From Cryptomeria japonica (taxonomy: Eukaryota; Streptophyta; Pinopsida; Cupressales; Cupressaceae), in NCBI RefSeq assembly GCF_030272615.1, contig NC_081408.1:64290614-64354613 (forward strand): a DNA stretch of 64,000 bases. The letters are read 5' to 3'. The position numbers were made by a program, and so were the translations under genes. Positions 48,043 to 60,100 of the stretch are shown piece by piece (positions within the stretch are counted from its first letter, which is position 1; every line of letters begins with the position of its first letter). The notes below the pieces were generated by a model, which was not told the origin of the DNA, searched no databases, and was given only the letters and a program-made list of their open reading frames with translations.

Positions 48043-48552
48043 GGGTGCCCTGGTCCTCCTAGGGCACCATGGTCCCAAGGGGACGCCATGGTCCCTTTTT
48101 ACAAGTGTGGTTGCTGTTGCACCAAAAGATTGACCTATTAATGCCCGATACAACCACTAGACTTATAGAATCCATAGGAGGCAGTTAAACCATGTCACAA
48201 ACTTGAGCGTTATGTTGCACAACACAAGGAGACCAAGGGCGCACAACTTGCAACAATCCCCCCCAATGCAAGCGAGGGGTTTGAACCTGTAGCCAAGTTT
48301 TGATACCACTTGTTACAAGTGTGGTTTCCATTGCACCAAAAGATTGACCTATTAATGCCCGATACAACCACTAGACTTATAGAATCCATAGGAGGTGGTT
48401 AAACCATGTCACAAACTTGAGTGTTGCACTGCACAACACAAGGAGACCGAGGGCGCACACCTTGCAACACCCTTCTGGGCACCATGGTTCTAGTAGGGCA
48501 CCATGGTCCTAGTAGTGCACCCTGGTCCACTCAGGGTGCCTTGGTCCCTATT
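48043..48552. repeat. 19-bp minisatellite, seven units, split by a TRIM
   Basis: Units resembling GGGCACCATGGTCCTAGTA start at 48043, 48062 and 48081, then resume after the inserted TRIM at 48477, 48496, 48515 and 48534, keeping an exact 19-bp period. Unit 3 is interrupted after CCCTT and its last two bases (CT) follow the duplicated CCCTT at 48470-48474. A weaker unit may precede at 48024. Confidence 0.88.
48098..48469 (-). mobile_element. TRIM element (miniature LTR retrotransposon), about 372 bp
   Basis: Two direct repeats of about 159 bp, 48311-48469 (5' LTR in minus direction) and about 48098-48255 (3' LTR), flank only 55 bp. The LTR has TGTTGCAAG...CTTGTAACA ends. Directly after the 5' LTR comes AG then TGGTATCAAAAC, an initiator-Met type primer-binding site. 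Directly before the 3' LTR comes TTGGGGGGGAT, a polypurine tract. The flanks carry CCCTT on both sides as target-site duplication, with one base lost at the 3' LTR end. It encodes nothing and needs an autonomous partner. Confidence 0.88.
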
Positions 48553-48739
48553 CGGGGTGACCAACGGCGACACAAGATCAGGCGATGAATGATAGAAATG
48601 ATAGAATGATTACATTGATTAGATGATGATAGATAATTGATCAATTACTAAAGATAGATTGCTTTGCATTTTGTAGACACTATTGTACATCAAAAAGCAT
48701 ACCGTCGATCTTAGATTTTGGAGCCTTCATGAGTAGATC

Positions 48740-50100
48740 TCGAGGCTGACAGTAGGAGAGAGGGATTTGCTACATGTCATAGGTTTTTGGGATGCAATGA
48801 TCATGCCGACCATCTGATTCCATTCTACGATGCTGATGGTGCTGATAGAGAGGAGGGATGCAGATACCTCGATATTCTCATAGCCTGTGGGGGAGATGAC
48901 AGTTACCCTTGACGATGTATACCACATTTTGCATCTACCCATTAGAGGAGAGACTGTTAGATATTGATCCGACCATACAAAGGAGGATTACAGGATAGAG
49001 TAGGTATATGTTGTGGGGAGAGTGATACGCAATGAGATGAGGGGTCACATTATGGTCAGTTGTCTCCTACACCCTACAGGAGAGGCTCCATTGGTGAGGC
49101 AACTTATGATTGCGACCCTTGCATTAGCTGTGTGCCCTAATGGGTGTGGCACACATATGCACAAAGGACTCATCTACACCATACAAGCCATGGATAGACA
49201 TAGGAGAGTATACTCTTGGGGTCGGAGCATGCCTGTGCATCTCTATCTAAACCTTGGAGTTCGAAAAGGGATGCAACTTGATGACATGCACACTACTACA
49301 GGGTTGGCTGTTTGGGCATAATACCTACACTAAACCTGGTGGATCGCCCATAGAGATACTTCTAGAGAAGCCTAGGGTATATGCTTATCCTCTTAAGCAT
49401 GAGTGGAAATTCAGAGACCTCCTTTATTGAAGGTTGAGCATAGATAGATTGACAGTGGGCGGGATAATATGGAGACCCTAACTCAGGATGTCCATGTGGG
49501 TAGGGCTGCGCAAATAGATGTTCAACGTGCAGAGGAACCATCTACTAGAGGGACGGTATAGCCACATAGTTGTTCCCTTCTACTTTGACTAAGTTTGGCG
49601 ATAGTTTGGGCTCAAGAAGTGTGTTCCTACTGACATGCATGTATACATACAATAGTCATGAGTGATGTGAAGGCTATGAGCCATTCCTAGGCCTATGAGT
49701 GATGAGATCGACATCACAGATTCAGATGGGTGAGATCAAAACATAGTGACAAATTATAGAGATTATTCAGGCATGCACCGATGATACATCACATGGTGGG
49801 GGATAATATACCCTGGAGCTATTTTCCCATTAGGCTTCCCTGGAGGGAACCCCAAACCATGGAGATAATCAGGTGATGGAGAGGGATCTGATGTATCTGA
49901 GGAAGATTGAGATGATTAGGGTGACGACACAAAGGAGCAGGAAGCATGTTGAGACAAAGGCGATCTTGATACCAGAGAGGGAGATGAAGATGGAGATGAT
50001 GAGGATGATGAGGAGGAGGCTGACAAGGACGAGGACAAGGAGGATGAGGATGAGTCAGCTGCAGTTCATCACTCCACAGAGGATACCAGAGCCCTAGATC
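48740..50100 (+). pseudogene. Plant mobile domain (MAIN-like) gene, broken
   Basis: Plus-strand reading gives EMTVTLDDVYHILHLPIRGE (about 48888-48950), the diagnostic core of the plant mobile domain found in MAIL/MAIN proteins and in transposons. A continuous piece follows at 49013-49321 (GRVIRNEMRGHIMVSCLLHP, then AMDRHRRVYSWGRSMPVHLY). Beyond several stops the same locus continues to an acidic Asp/Glu tail (about 49860-50080, EEADKDEDKEDEDES). Stops before the core and between pieces show it is dead. A candidate first exon with a GTGAGT donor lies at 47843-47923. Whether this was a host gene or part of a transposon cannot be decided here; the transposon-rich setting favours the latter. Confidence 0.75.
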
Positions 50101-50975
50101 CACTGAGTCTAGCACTATGGGCAGAGAGGGATCCCATAAGGGGTCCTGATCCTGATCCCCATCAGCCCACACCGACTATACAAAGATAGTACAAGTGGAG
50201 AGAGCCTAACAAGTCCTAGTCTCAGGCAACCATTGTCCACGATCCTCACTGGCAAGAGGGAGATCCAGGTAATGTGTCATGTTTTTTATTAACATATGCA
50301 TCCTACCTACTTTAGATTTGATGATATAGAATGTTAATGATGAAAAATTTCTCTCTACCTTGCAGGTACCATCCAGGAGAGGCATTCTTTGATTCAGAAT
50401 GTAGTGATAGACCTTATTATCACTGTGCACGTTCTAGGTTCCTCACAGACAACACATAGATCCTAGAGGAATGCAGGATGACATGAGGATCTTTTCTCCC
50501 CTATTCGAATGAAGGTGGAGATCCTAAGATAGAGATTACGACAAACAGAGCATGACTGAGCAGTGTTACAGACAGAGGCAGCCACATACCAAGGGATCAT
50601 GATGGAGAGATATTGCAGGAGCTTCTCATGGAGTCACTTGTGGTCCATATCATGATACATCCCTATGGGGACACTACCACGACTATATTAGGAGGTGGCA
50701 TCTAGCTACCATCCTCTAGCTACTAGTCCTAGGGATAGGAGTTGATCTTGATGTATTGATGTATATATGATGTCACTCATGATTATGTTATTTTTAATGC
50801 TTAAACAATGTGTGCATTGCTTAGATTAGAAATAACATATTCAGTAATGAGCATGTATATCTGATTTAATTTCCATGTGATTGATTTCTCAATGCCTCAT
50901 GATTAAATTGATACATGTGTGATTTAATTAAATAACTAAGTATTTAATCAAATGCTACTTTGATGATGTAAAAGA
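50101..50975. other. 3' flank of the PMD locus, no gene seen
   Basis: No domain recognised in the short frames present. It becomes AT-rich with GATTTAATTAAATAA strings towards the LTR that starts at 50976. Confidence 0.45.
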
Positions 50976-51558
50976 TGTTAGGATTAATGATAGTCCCAAA
51001 GATACTAAGAGGGGGGGGGGGGGGGGGAAGAATCAGTATCTAACCGGTTGACAAAATATTTAACCTTATTTAGTATTTTGCATTCCAAAATAGTGTACCA
51101 GTAAACAAGAATTAATGCAATAAATATGAATAGTAAAGACAACAAGAAAGCACACCATAACATAAGATGTTTAACGAGGAAACCTGGTGTGGGAAAAACC
51201 TCGGTAGGATTTGTGACCCACAATATTCACTCACTAGCCAATGAATGGATATTACTTACAAGAGGGGCCTGCACATGCAGGACGGCCAACTACCTAAACC
51301 TCATTGCTCAATTACAAAGGAAATCTCACTGACTCACAAAATGGATTATGAAAATCCAATATAATTGGTTGCTACAAAACAGCATCTACTATGCTAGGTT
51401 CAATATCAGTTTAAGCTCATACAATAACCATAAACCCTTCTACAAAATTTTCCTTAATATTCTCTCGATATATCCATCATATCTATCCTCTATGTTATGT
51501 CACAAAAATGATCTACAAGATCTCATACTTGTATATGATTCTTATTACAATATGCCAT
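50976..51558 (-). mobile_element. LTR-B, 5'-truncated LTR of the GAG-only family
   Basis: On the minus strand it ends ...ATCATTAATCCTAACA at 50976. It is homologous to LTR-A (51722-52494) but lacks roughly the first 190 bp, the homology breaking near 51558. A run of 17 G residues (51011-51027) sits where sister LTRs have 6-8. It is joined directly to a short gag stub. Confidence 0.8.
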
Positions 51559-51721
51559 GTCCTCAGATCATCTTCAAGTTTGATATTTTTCAACTTCTCT
51601 GAATCATAGCCCACAAGAGCTCCTTCTAATTGCTTTCTTAAGTTCTCCATCTATACTGGTGTCAGAATATTCCTCAAGCTGTTAGACTTTTGAAAATAGA
51701 GGACCAGGCTCTGATACCAAT
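51559..51721 (-). pseudogene. Gag stub between LTR-A and LTR-B
   Basis: It begins at the PBS (minus TGGTATCAGAGC, 51719-51708) and runs through the first codons of the gag seen at 63865 and 55701 (same string CTTAAGAAAGCAATTAGAAG). It then stops abruptly at about 51559, where LTR-B begins. It is the remainder of an internal domain after a deletion of about 5 kb or more. Confidence 0.8.
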
Positions 51722-52494
51722 TTTTAGGATTAATGATAGTCCCAAAGATACTGAGAGGGGGGTGAATCAGTATCTAACTAGTTTGTAGAATATTTAACCT
51801 TATTAAGTATTTTGCATTCCAAAATAGTGTACCGGTAAACAAGAATTAATGCAATAAATAGGAACAATAAAGACAACATAGTAAAAACACCATAACACAA
51901 GATGTTTAATGAGGAAACCCAATGTGGGAAAAACCTCGATGGGATTTGTTACCCACAATATTCACTCACTAGCTAATGAATGGATATTACTTACAAGAGG
52001 GGCCTGCACATGTAGGAAGGCCAACTGCCTAGAGCTCACTGCTCAATCTACAAAAAGGAAGTCTCACTGACTTACAAAATGGATTATGAAAATCCAATAT
52101 AATGTACTGCTGTAATTCAGCATCCGCTATGCTAGGTTCAGTACCGATTTAAGCTCATACTATAACCATAAACCCTTATATAAAAACTGCCTTAATATTC
52201 GCTTATCACTTCTACATTATCGATGTCCATCCTATCTCTTTTTTTATCAAAATGATTTACAAGACCTCATACATATATGAGTCTATTAAAATATTCCTTG
52301 TTGGATTTACAAAATCCTATTGGTTGGGGTGCCGATATACATTCTTGTCGCTGCTGGTGAAGTGTCTGCCAGTGCCAGTGCCTATGCTGGTGATTTACCA
52401 GATGAATGCCGAGTGGTTGCCTGTATGTAGGTTGCTGGTAGGTTGCAATCAATGACAACAACATCATTTCTCACTAGAGTGTAGAATGCCAACA
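51722..52494 (-). mobile_element. LTR-A, LTR of the GAG-only family
   Basis: 773 bp, starting TGTTGGCATTCTAC on the minus strand, preceded by the polypurine tract AAAGGGGGAGAT (52506-52495). It serves as 3' LTR for the minus element above it and as 5' LTR for the deleted element below it. Its terminal CA has changed (TCCTAAAA). Confidence 0.85.
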
Positions 52495-52694
52495 ATCTCC
52501 CCCTTTGGCATTGATGGAAACACTCATGAGAAAAATCCAAAAATCTATCCCAAAAATGAAGTCCAAAATTTTACCAAAAATGTGTGCTCCCCCTGAGCAG
52601 ATGATTTCCTCTGATGACCATTTTTCTCTGTCCACTACTCCCCCTTTGACATTAATGACAAAGGTTGTCAAAAACTATCAAATGAGTACAAATT

Positions 52695-54813
52695 TCAACT
52701 TGAACTTTTTAACTGGTTGGTTACAATCTGGAATACGTCTGCTAATACCAAGTTTAGGCTCTGTAAAAACCTGCTATTGTCCTTCATAGATGCCTCAGTT
52801 CTCTGAATTGTACCATTAAGATGATGCATATGTTCCTCCAATGTCTTTTGTCCTTGAATTAATTCCTCAAATATTTCTTTCCTTAAAGAGATAAGATTAT
52901 CTAACTTAGGACTTAGTTTGCACTTAAGCTCTCTCGATTTTCCCTTTATCCTTTCTTTCTCTTTCTCTAACTTCTCCAGTTTTTCCTCAAAGAATTTTCC
53001 TTTTTCTTTTTCCATTTTCTCCTTGAATGTTTCCTCATTAAATTGATTAACTATTAGTATATTACCAGTAATATATTTAGACAATGTGTCTAACTAACCT
53101 AAAGAATCTTTTACATGCTCTAAATTGCATTTGGGTGCAATCAACTTAAGAATAGGAATTGTGTCATCAATCGCCTTATAGGCCAATTTATTACAATCTA
53201 TTATTTTTTTTATTGAATCCAAAAGTACTTTAGTCACATTAGTAGGTCTAAATTCTGTTAGTGAAGTGCCAGATGTTTGGCCAACTACCTTTACAATTTA
53301 TGTGCTTCCGATGGGAGTAACCAATTTACCTGAATCGACCTCTGGTGGGTTAGTTTGTGTTTGCATTTCCACTAGCAATGGTTTTGGTTTCTCTATGATT
53401 TCTGGTTTCACTACCTCAATGTGTACTTGTGACTCTACCAGTTTCTCAGTTTGTTTTTCTATACTATCTGCTGCCGGTATCTTTGTGTTATCCACTATTG
53501 GTAACTTTGTCGGTTTTATTGTGCCAGCATCTACACTACCAGTAACCATTCCATTGTCCAATATTTCCACTGAATTCTCAACTTGCTTTGCTTGTTTCTT
53601 AATCCCAATATTATCTTCCAGTTGCTCAGTAGAAATATCATTTTTCTTTTCCTCTATGTTCTCCTTATCAACTACAATGTTTACTTCCTGAGTGTCAATA
53701 TTCATAGTGTACAAAATTTCTGACTCAGGGTTTATATCCTCATGTGGTGTATCCACATTCTCAGTAGTCGGTGTGCTATCAGTCTGTACTGGTGGGGTAA
53801 CCAAAGGTGGTGGTAGGTTTTCAGTTACTTTAATGTTGGGTAATCCACCTACTTTACCTTTCCCTTTGTCTCTTTCCTTTTGATAAACTTTGAAAGTTTT
53901 TGGTCTTTTCAACTCTTCCTATTTTTCCTTCTCAACAAAGAAAATATCCCACTTGTCTGTTGTTTCTTATGCAATTTCATTTACCCCACCAACCATTAGG
54001 CTCACATGCCAGTGTTGACTTGCAAAAACTGATCTATTAGCTTCACTAATTAATTCATCAATTTCTTCTACATTGTTGACCGGATGTACAGCTAGTAATT
54101 TTTCAATCTTCAACTTCTTGTCAAGCTCCATGTCTGTAGTCCTTTTTGCATCTAACTGCCTATATAATTCACTAGGAAAATCATCTACAGCTTCAGTTAA
54201 TACTTTCTTGTAAATATCAAGATGTAAAATAATGTTGTTCTCAATACTTTCTTTCTCTTCACTAGTGACTGCATTGTACAGTTTGCTAACATTAGCTAGG
54301 TTGCCTTCATCAGTTATTTTGCTCAATAAGTTGTCCAATGGTGGTATAACCTGTTGTTGCTTTTTCTTCTTTGGTATCAACTTCTTTGCCCGTGGTCTCA
54401 CTACTTGGTGTTCTTGTTTTCTTGGGAGGAGGAGAGGGTACCGGTGAGGGTTTTCTCTTCCTATCAACTCGCTTAAACTCAGTAGGAATTTCACTGTCAG
54501 AGGATGTACCAATCGGTGAGAGATATGCCATCGGTTGTAATCCTTCTAGGTCACTTTCCTTTATTCCAGTTATGTTCATGACATTTTCTTTTATTTCCTT
54601 AACTTGTTTAGATGCACTCCTTATGTATTTTTCTCTTCTCTTTCTTTGTTTTAATGTTTGTACATCACTTTCTATTATTTGTGCATTTCTAAAAATGTTT
54701 TCTTCTGGTTCTCTAGGGGCTTCTAATAGGGCTTTGGAATAAGTTTCAATGATATTTACATCTCCATCATATCCCATTTTTGTTACCCATACAGTTCTAG
54801 GAAGAACTGCCTC
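52695..54813 (-). pseudogene. ORF2 second half of the minus GAG-only element
   Basis: It continues the ORF whose first half lies at 62446-61437; the nested element at 54819-61436 separates them. From 54813 it reads EAVLPRTVWVTKMGYDGDV, a Lys/Pro-rich stretch (KPSPVPSPPPKKTRTPSS), PPLDNLLSKITDEG, then LLAVHPVNNVEEIDELISEA. An acidic/Thr-rich segment follows (53912-53298) and a strong coiled coil (KEKMEKEKGKFFEEKLEKLE, about 53020) to the stop at 52695. A frameshift lies near 54400 and stops at 53967 and about 53298 and 53090. No enzyme motif was seen. Confidence 0.75.
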
Positions 54814-54818
54814 CATCC
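54814..54818. repeat. Target-site duplication CATCC, left
   Basis: CATCC here and at 61437-61441 flank the plus-strand element. Removing the element and one copy rejoins the minus-strand ORF2 in frame. Confidence 0.93.
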
Positions 54819-55629
54819 TATTGGCATATGCACTCTCCAATGAGACATTTTAGGTGATTGAAGGTTTTGTCATTGATGGCAACCTTACAATCCTATGTCA
54901 CCGGCAAGGCATTACACCGGCAAGGCATTACACTACACCAGCACTAGCAAGATTAGACTCTACACCGACACTCAGACCATCGGCACCGACATGGAGAAAG
55001 GAAGCATATCGGCACAGAGGCCGACAGGATTTTTGATATATTATATTTTTTTTATTATTGTAAAAACTTTGTAAGCCGACTTGGCAACTTGTAAAATGAC
55101 TCTTATATATAAGAGAGATCATTGTAGACATTTTGTAGGAGACAAAAAAAAGAAGATATTAGGGAGACCTATTATGCGAAATATAGCTTAAAGGTTTTAT
55201 GTAAAGAACAGAGCAGAAACCGATATTGGATCTTGCATTATAGATGCTATTGTAAAGTAGTACAAGATATTGGATTTGTATAATCCACATTGTAAGTCAG
55301 TGAGACTTCCCATTGAGCAGTGAGCTCTAGGCAGTTGGCCTTCCTGCATGTGTAGGCCCCTCTTGTAAGTAATATTCTCTTATTGGCCAATAAGTGAATA
55401 TTGTGGGTCACAAATCCCACTAAGGTTTTTCCCACACCGGGTTTCCTCGTTAAATCCTTGTGTTATGGTGTGTTTCTTATGTGGTTGCTTTCATTTCTAT
55501 TTATTGCATTATTTCTTGCATATCGGTACACTATTATAATATGTTCTGCATGTTTTAAATTAAGAAATTCTAATTACCAGTTAGATACTGATTCACCCCC
55601 CCTTCTTAGTATCTATGGGAATCCTAACA
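54819..55629 (+). mobile_element. 5' LTR of nested element
   Basis: 811 bp, TATTGGCATATG (first G lost compared with TGTTGGTATATG of the 3' LTR) to CCTAACA. The palindrome CTCTTATATATAAGAG (55100-55115) holds the probable TATA box. It contains a 17-bp tandem duplication (ACCGGCAAGGCATTACA, near 54900-54932) absent from the 3' LTR. Near the end lies the ATTCACCCCCCC block common in copia-type LTRs. Confidence 0.9.
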
Positions 55630-55631
55630 AT

Positions 55632-55644
55632 TGGTATCAGAGCC
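55632..55644 (+). promoter_or_regulatory. Primer-binding site (initiator-Met tRNA)
   Basis: TGGTATCAGAGCC lies two bases after the LTR end and is a perfect copy of the common plant copia PBS. Confidence 0.92.
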
Positions 55645-55700
55645 TGGTCCTTTATTTTTAGAAGCCTAAAAACTTGAGGAAGATCTTGACACCGGTAGAG

Positions 55701-56858
55701 ATGGAAAATCTGATGAAGCAACTTGAAGGAGCTCTCTTAGACTATGATATAGAAAAATTGAAAAATATCAAACTAGAAGATGATCTAAAGGCTACTCAGG
55801 ATATCATTCAAGCACTTCAAGAGAATCTTACTATTGCAAGAAATAAGAGAAGAGAACTTTGTGAAAAGATGCAAAATGAGAATGATGAAAAAGAATCACT
55901 TAATGATATGATAAGCAAGCTGAAACTGGAGAACATGACAACAAATAATGAGATGCAGGATATGAATATGAGATTTTGTAAGGAAATTGAAGATAGGAAG
56001 AAGAATGAAAAAGAATTGACCAGAAGACTAAGTGATGTAGCAAATGAGAACACAAGACTTAGCTATGAAAATGATTTGTTGAAGACAGATCTAATGCACA
56101 CTCAGAATGACTCCAATGAACTGATGAGGCAGAAAAAAGTTTTAGAAAGAGAACTAGAAACTACAAATCAACACAAAGAAAAATTCAAGAAAAGCTTAGA
56201 GGAACTTGGTAACTTGCTGAAGAATAAAAAACCTAAAGGTGACACTTATGGAATTGGCTTTGAAGTTGGTGAAAACTCTGGTACTGCAAACACACAGGAT
56301 CACAACAAACTGGTAAGGCAACCTAATGCTTATAAATTCAATGGAAAATGCTTTAACTGTAATAAGTATGGTCATAGAGAAAATGAATGTAGATCTAGAA
56401 ATTATCAGAATATCAACATACCCACTGGTCAATGTTCAAAATGCAACAAAGTTGGTCACAACTCTAAAAATTGCAGAATGAATGTGAGATGTTATGTTTG
56501 TGGAAGATTTGGACATTTATCTAATCAATGAAGAACACAAACCGGCATAGGTTATGGGAAAGCTAATCAGAAGAATAATGTGACTTGTTATGCATGTAAC
56601 AAGATTGGGCATATTGCAAAATTCTATAGAAGTAAAGGATCACCGACAGACAAAAAAAGTTCGAGCTTGAAAGGTAAAGAAAAAGTTGAAGAGGTTAAGC
56701 AAGAATTCTGAAAACAATGGATTAGAAAAGGTGATCTAAATGTTGGAAATACTCCTCCACCGGTAGAACCAATCAATGCTTCACCGGTAGGATAGAGTGA
56801 TGCTTCACCGATAGGATAGAGTAGTGCTCCACTGGCAGGAAATTCTTCATCAAATTGA
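55701..56858 (+). pseudogene. GAG with four CCHC zinc knuckles, two damaged
   Basis: ATG 55701 (MENLMKQLEGALLDYDIEK) opens a frame of 386 codons to TGA 56856. The first 170 residues are nearly all coiled coil. Four zinc knuckles follow: CFNCNKYGHRENEC, CSKCNKVGHNSKNC, CYVCGRFGHLSNQ then TGA in place of the last Cys (56529-56531), and CYACNKIGHIAKFY with Tyr in place of the last Cys. The minus-strand sister keeps Cys at both places, so both changes are mutations here. Further TGA/TAG codons lie near 56709 and 56793-56820. The protein would package element RNA. The coiled-coil N-terminus differs from a standard capsid domain. Confidence 0.88.
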
Positions 56859-57163
56859 AGAAAGTTTCCTTGAGGGTTTGGCAATCTAATGACACGTGCT
56901 ATTATTCCCTTGGTTAGAGTTGAGAAGTTGGAAATTACTTCATTACCGACAGACAATGCTAAGTGACTACTCAATCGACAAGCATTAAATGTGGTAGATG
57001 GAAAATAAACATTATAAATTTGTGGTTTTGGCTCCATTTCATTTCACCGTGATTTCAAATATTCGTAGAGCACGAAATTTGCAGAGCTAAGAGATTTCAA
57101 GAAAAGAGGCGAAGCACTTCAAGCAATCAATCCATCCAAAGGTAGAAAAAGGTATTTATCATC

Positions 57164-60100
57164 ATGGCATCCACCTCTACACTTGAATATATAGAAAACC
57201 CTACTATAGTCGAGGTTATAAAACGCCCTAGGCCCGTATTTCAACTAGTTCCCGAGGTAGCTAAGAAAGATGACAATATAGGTGCTTTCTCTCAAATACC
57301 AAAAGGAGTTGTTTATGTTGAAGACCCCAGAATTTACATTCACTGTAACATAAAGGAATTGGGAGATGAAGAGATCAAAACAATGTATAAATCTATCATA
57401 TGTGATAATTTTAGAAATGTAAAACCAGAACATAAAATCATTGAAACCCTAGGATTTACTGAAATCCTCTGCATTCTTGAATTTCCCAAGGATGTGATTA
57501 GGATAGTCTTAAGCAGGGTACATGGTGAATTTTTCTGGTTAGATGCAATTCACAAAATTAGCAAGGAAGTTGTGAAAGATGTCACAGGGTTACCATCCAC
57601 CGGTAAAAGACTAGACAAGACTAAAAAGGTCTCCAATGACCTAGTAACTCAACTAACTAGTGCAACATCCGATAGAAGGTCCTTGAGGGTAAATGATGTA
57701 ACATATGTAAATGTGATATTTGTTAGCATGATTTTAGGGTATAAAACTACTCATGAAAATAGACTTAACTCAGTTTCAAGTTTATGCATTAAGAGTGCTT
57801 ATGATATGGTTATAGATAATGTGAAAATTGACATATGTGAATGGTTAAAGGATGAGTTAATTGACAACTTAGGCAAGATAAAGAAAGATAAGAAAGGAAC
57901 TTTTAGATTTGGTAATCTGCTTGTATGCTTGATGTTACACATAACCAAAGATGTTCCTAGTATAGGCTATAAAGTACTTGGATTTTATATACCAGTAGGA
58001 AAACAGTTGACAGAACTATTGAATAACATGGGTGAAGACAAGGAAAGGAATATCAATAAATACTTACAAACACTTAAGGCCAAAATGAAGAAGAGAATCA
58101 GATTATCACAGAAGATTGTTGACAAGTACAAGGATGATATATGTTTTGTAATAAAAAAGGATGAGATCTAGATGGAAGCAGTCATCCCAAGAACAATCTG
58201 GGTAACAGAGATGGGCTATGAGACAAATGATCATATATTGAGACTTATGCTAAAGTACTTCTGGAAGCACCAAATGAACCAAAGGAAGAAGTATTTGGTA
58301 GTGCTAAGACCATAGAAAAACAAATACAATCTAAGAAGAGAGTGAAAAAGGTTGAGGCAGTTGTGAGAAGAGGTTCTAGACAAGCAAAGGCTATTAAAGA
58401 ATATGTATTAAAGCAAACCGGTATCACTGAGGATGAGTTAGGAACTCTATAGCCTGAGACTAACCTATCACAAGTAGGCACTTCTTCTGAGAGTGACATG
58501 CCTACAACTTTCAAAAAAGTTATAAGGAAAAGAGATCCTTCACCAGCAACCACACCCTCACCTAGGAGAACTAGACATAAACAACAAGCAGTAAGATCTC
58601 CGGTTAAAAATACTACAACAAAGAAGAAACTGACACCAAGAAGAAGAGAACAAAACAAAACTTGGCCCCTCTTGACATATTGCTAAATAAAATTATAGAG
58701 GAAGGGAAACTAAAAAACATAGGAAAGGTCTATGACACTTTGACAGCAGATGAAAGAGAACAAGTGGAAAACAGTGTTATTTTGCACATGGACATGTATA
58801 AGAAATTTGTGATGGAAGTTGTAGATGAAGTACTAGATGAACTATTCAAAATATTGGAAGCAAGAAGACAAGTTGTTATAGAGCTTGATAAGAAAATCAA
58901 AATTGAAAAGTTACTAGCTGTTTATCCAGTAAACTCACCTAAGGAGATAGATGACTTAATTGCTGAAGCCAACCGGTCAGTATTCTCTACTGCACACCGG
59001 CATATTGCTTTAATGGTTGGAAGAGTTAATGAGGTAACTGAAGAAACAGAAAATGCATGGGACATATTTCTTGTTGAGAAAGAAAAATAGGAAGAATACA
59101 GGAACCCCAAACCAATAAAGGTATATCAAAAGGAGAGAGACAAAGGAAAAGGAAAGGTTGGTGGACCTCCAAGTATCAAAGTTAAAGATAATTTATCCCC
59201 ATCACCTCAAATTACATCACTAGTAAAAACTACTGAAGATCAACCAGTAGATGAGAGTATGAACATAAAGGATACTAATCCTAATCCTAAGGTACTGTAC
59301 ACAGTAGATGTTGATACACAAAAGATCAACATTGTGGTAGATAAAGATACAACTGGTATGATAGACATGGTTAGTTAGCCATCGATAACTGAGCAAACTA
59401 ATCAAACACAAGAGAAACCAGAAGATGATAACACAGGAGAATAGACAAAGAAACAAGAAGAGCAAAAGGCTCCGGAACAGGAATAGGTACATGAATAGAG
59501 TCATGAGGAAACAATACAACCGGTAACAGGAGAAGTACACAAACCATTGCTTAAGGAAATGCAAACACAAATAGACCTACTAGAGGTCACAACAAGCTTG
59601 GTTACTTCCTCCACCAGCGGAATTTAAAATGTTGGTTCCTCCTTAGTAGGCCACAAATCAACAAATGTAACTGAAGTACTCTTAGATTCAATCAAAAGGA
59701 TAACATATTGTAGTTCACAGACTTATAAAGCTATAGATGACACAATCCCAATTTTGAAGGTAATTGCTCCTAACTGTAACATAAACAATAAATATTCTTT
59801 AAAAAAACTTGATACTTTGTGTAAATACATCACTAAAAACACAGTGACTATTGAGCAAATAAAGGAAGAGACTTTGAAAAATAAGGTAGAAATTGAAAAG
59901 CAAAAATTCTTTGAGGATCAGATAAAGAAGTGTACTAGGGAATTCGACACACTTCTACTGGAACTATGTAACTTATTGAAAGAATACAAAACTCTGTACA
60001 AAGACACCTAGAAGACAAACTTTTTGATAGTAGACATAGATAAGAAAATGAGCAAGGTACAGGATGAAATCAACAAACTTGCTGATAATTTTGGTAACTC

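Noticed and set aside
48256-48310. tRNA-derived SINE suggested by GGTTCAAACCCC (box B-like)
   Set aside because: No box A at the proper distance, and the segment is better explained as the PBS-PPT interior of a TRIM with flanking LTRs and TSD.
49819-50172. Pro/His-rich minus-strand frame of 117 codons
   Set aside because: Reverse complement of the Asp/Glu-rich tail of the PMD locus; the composition is an artefact.
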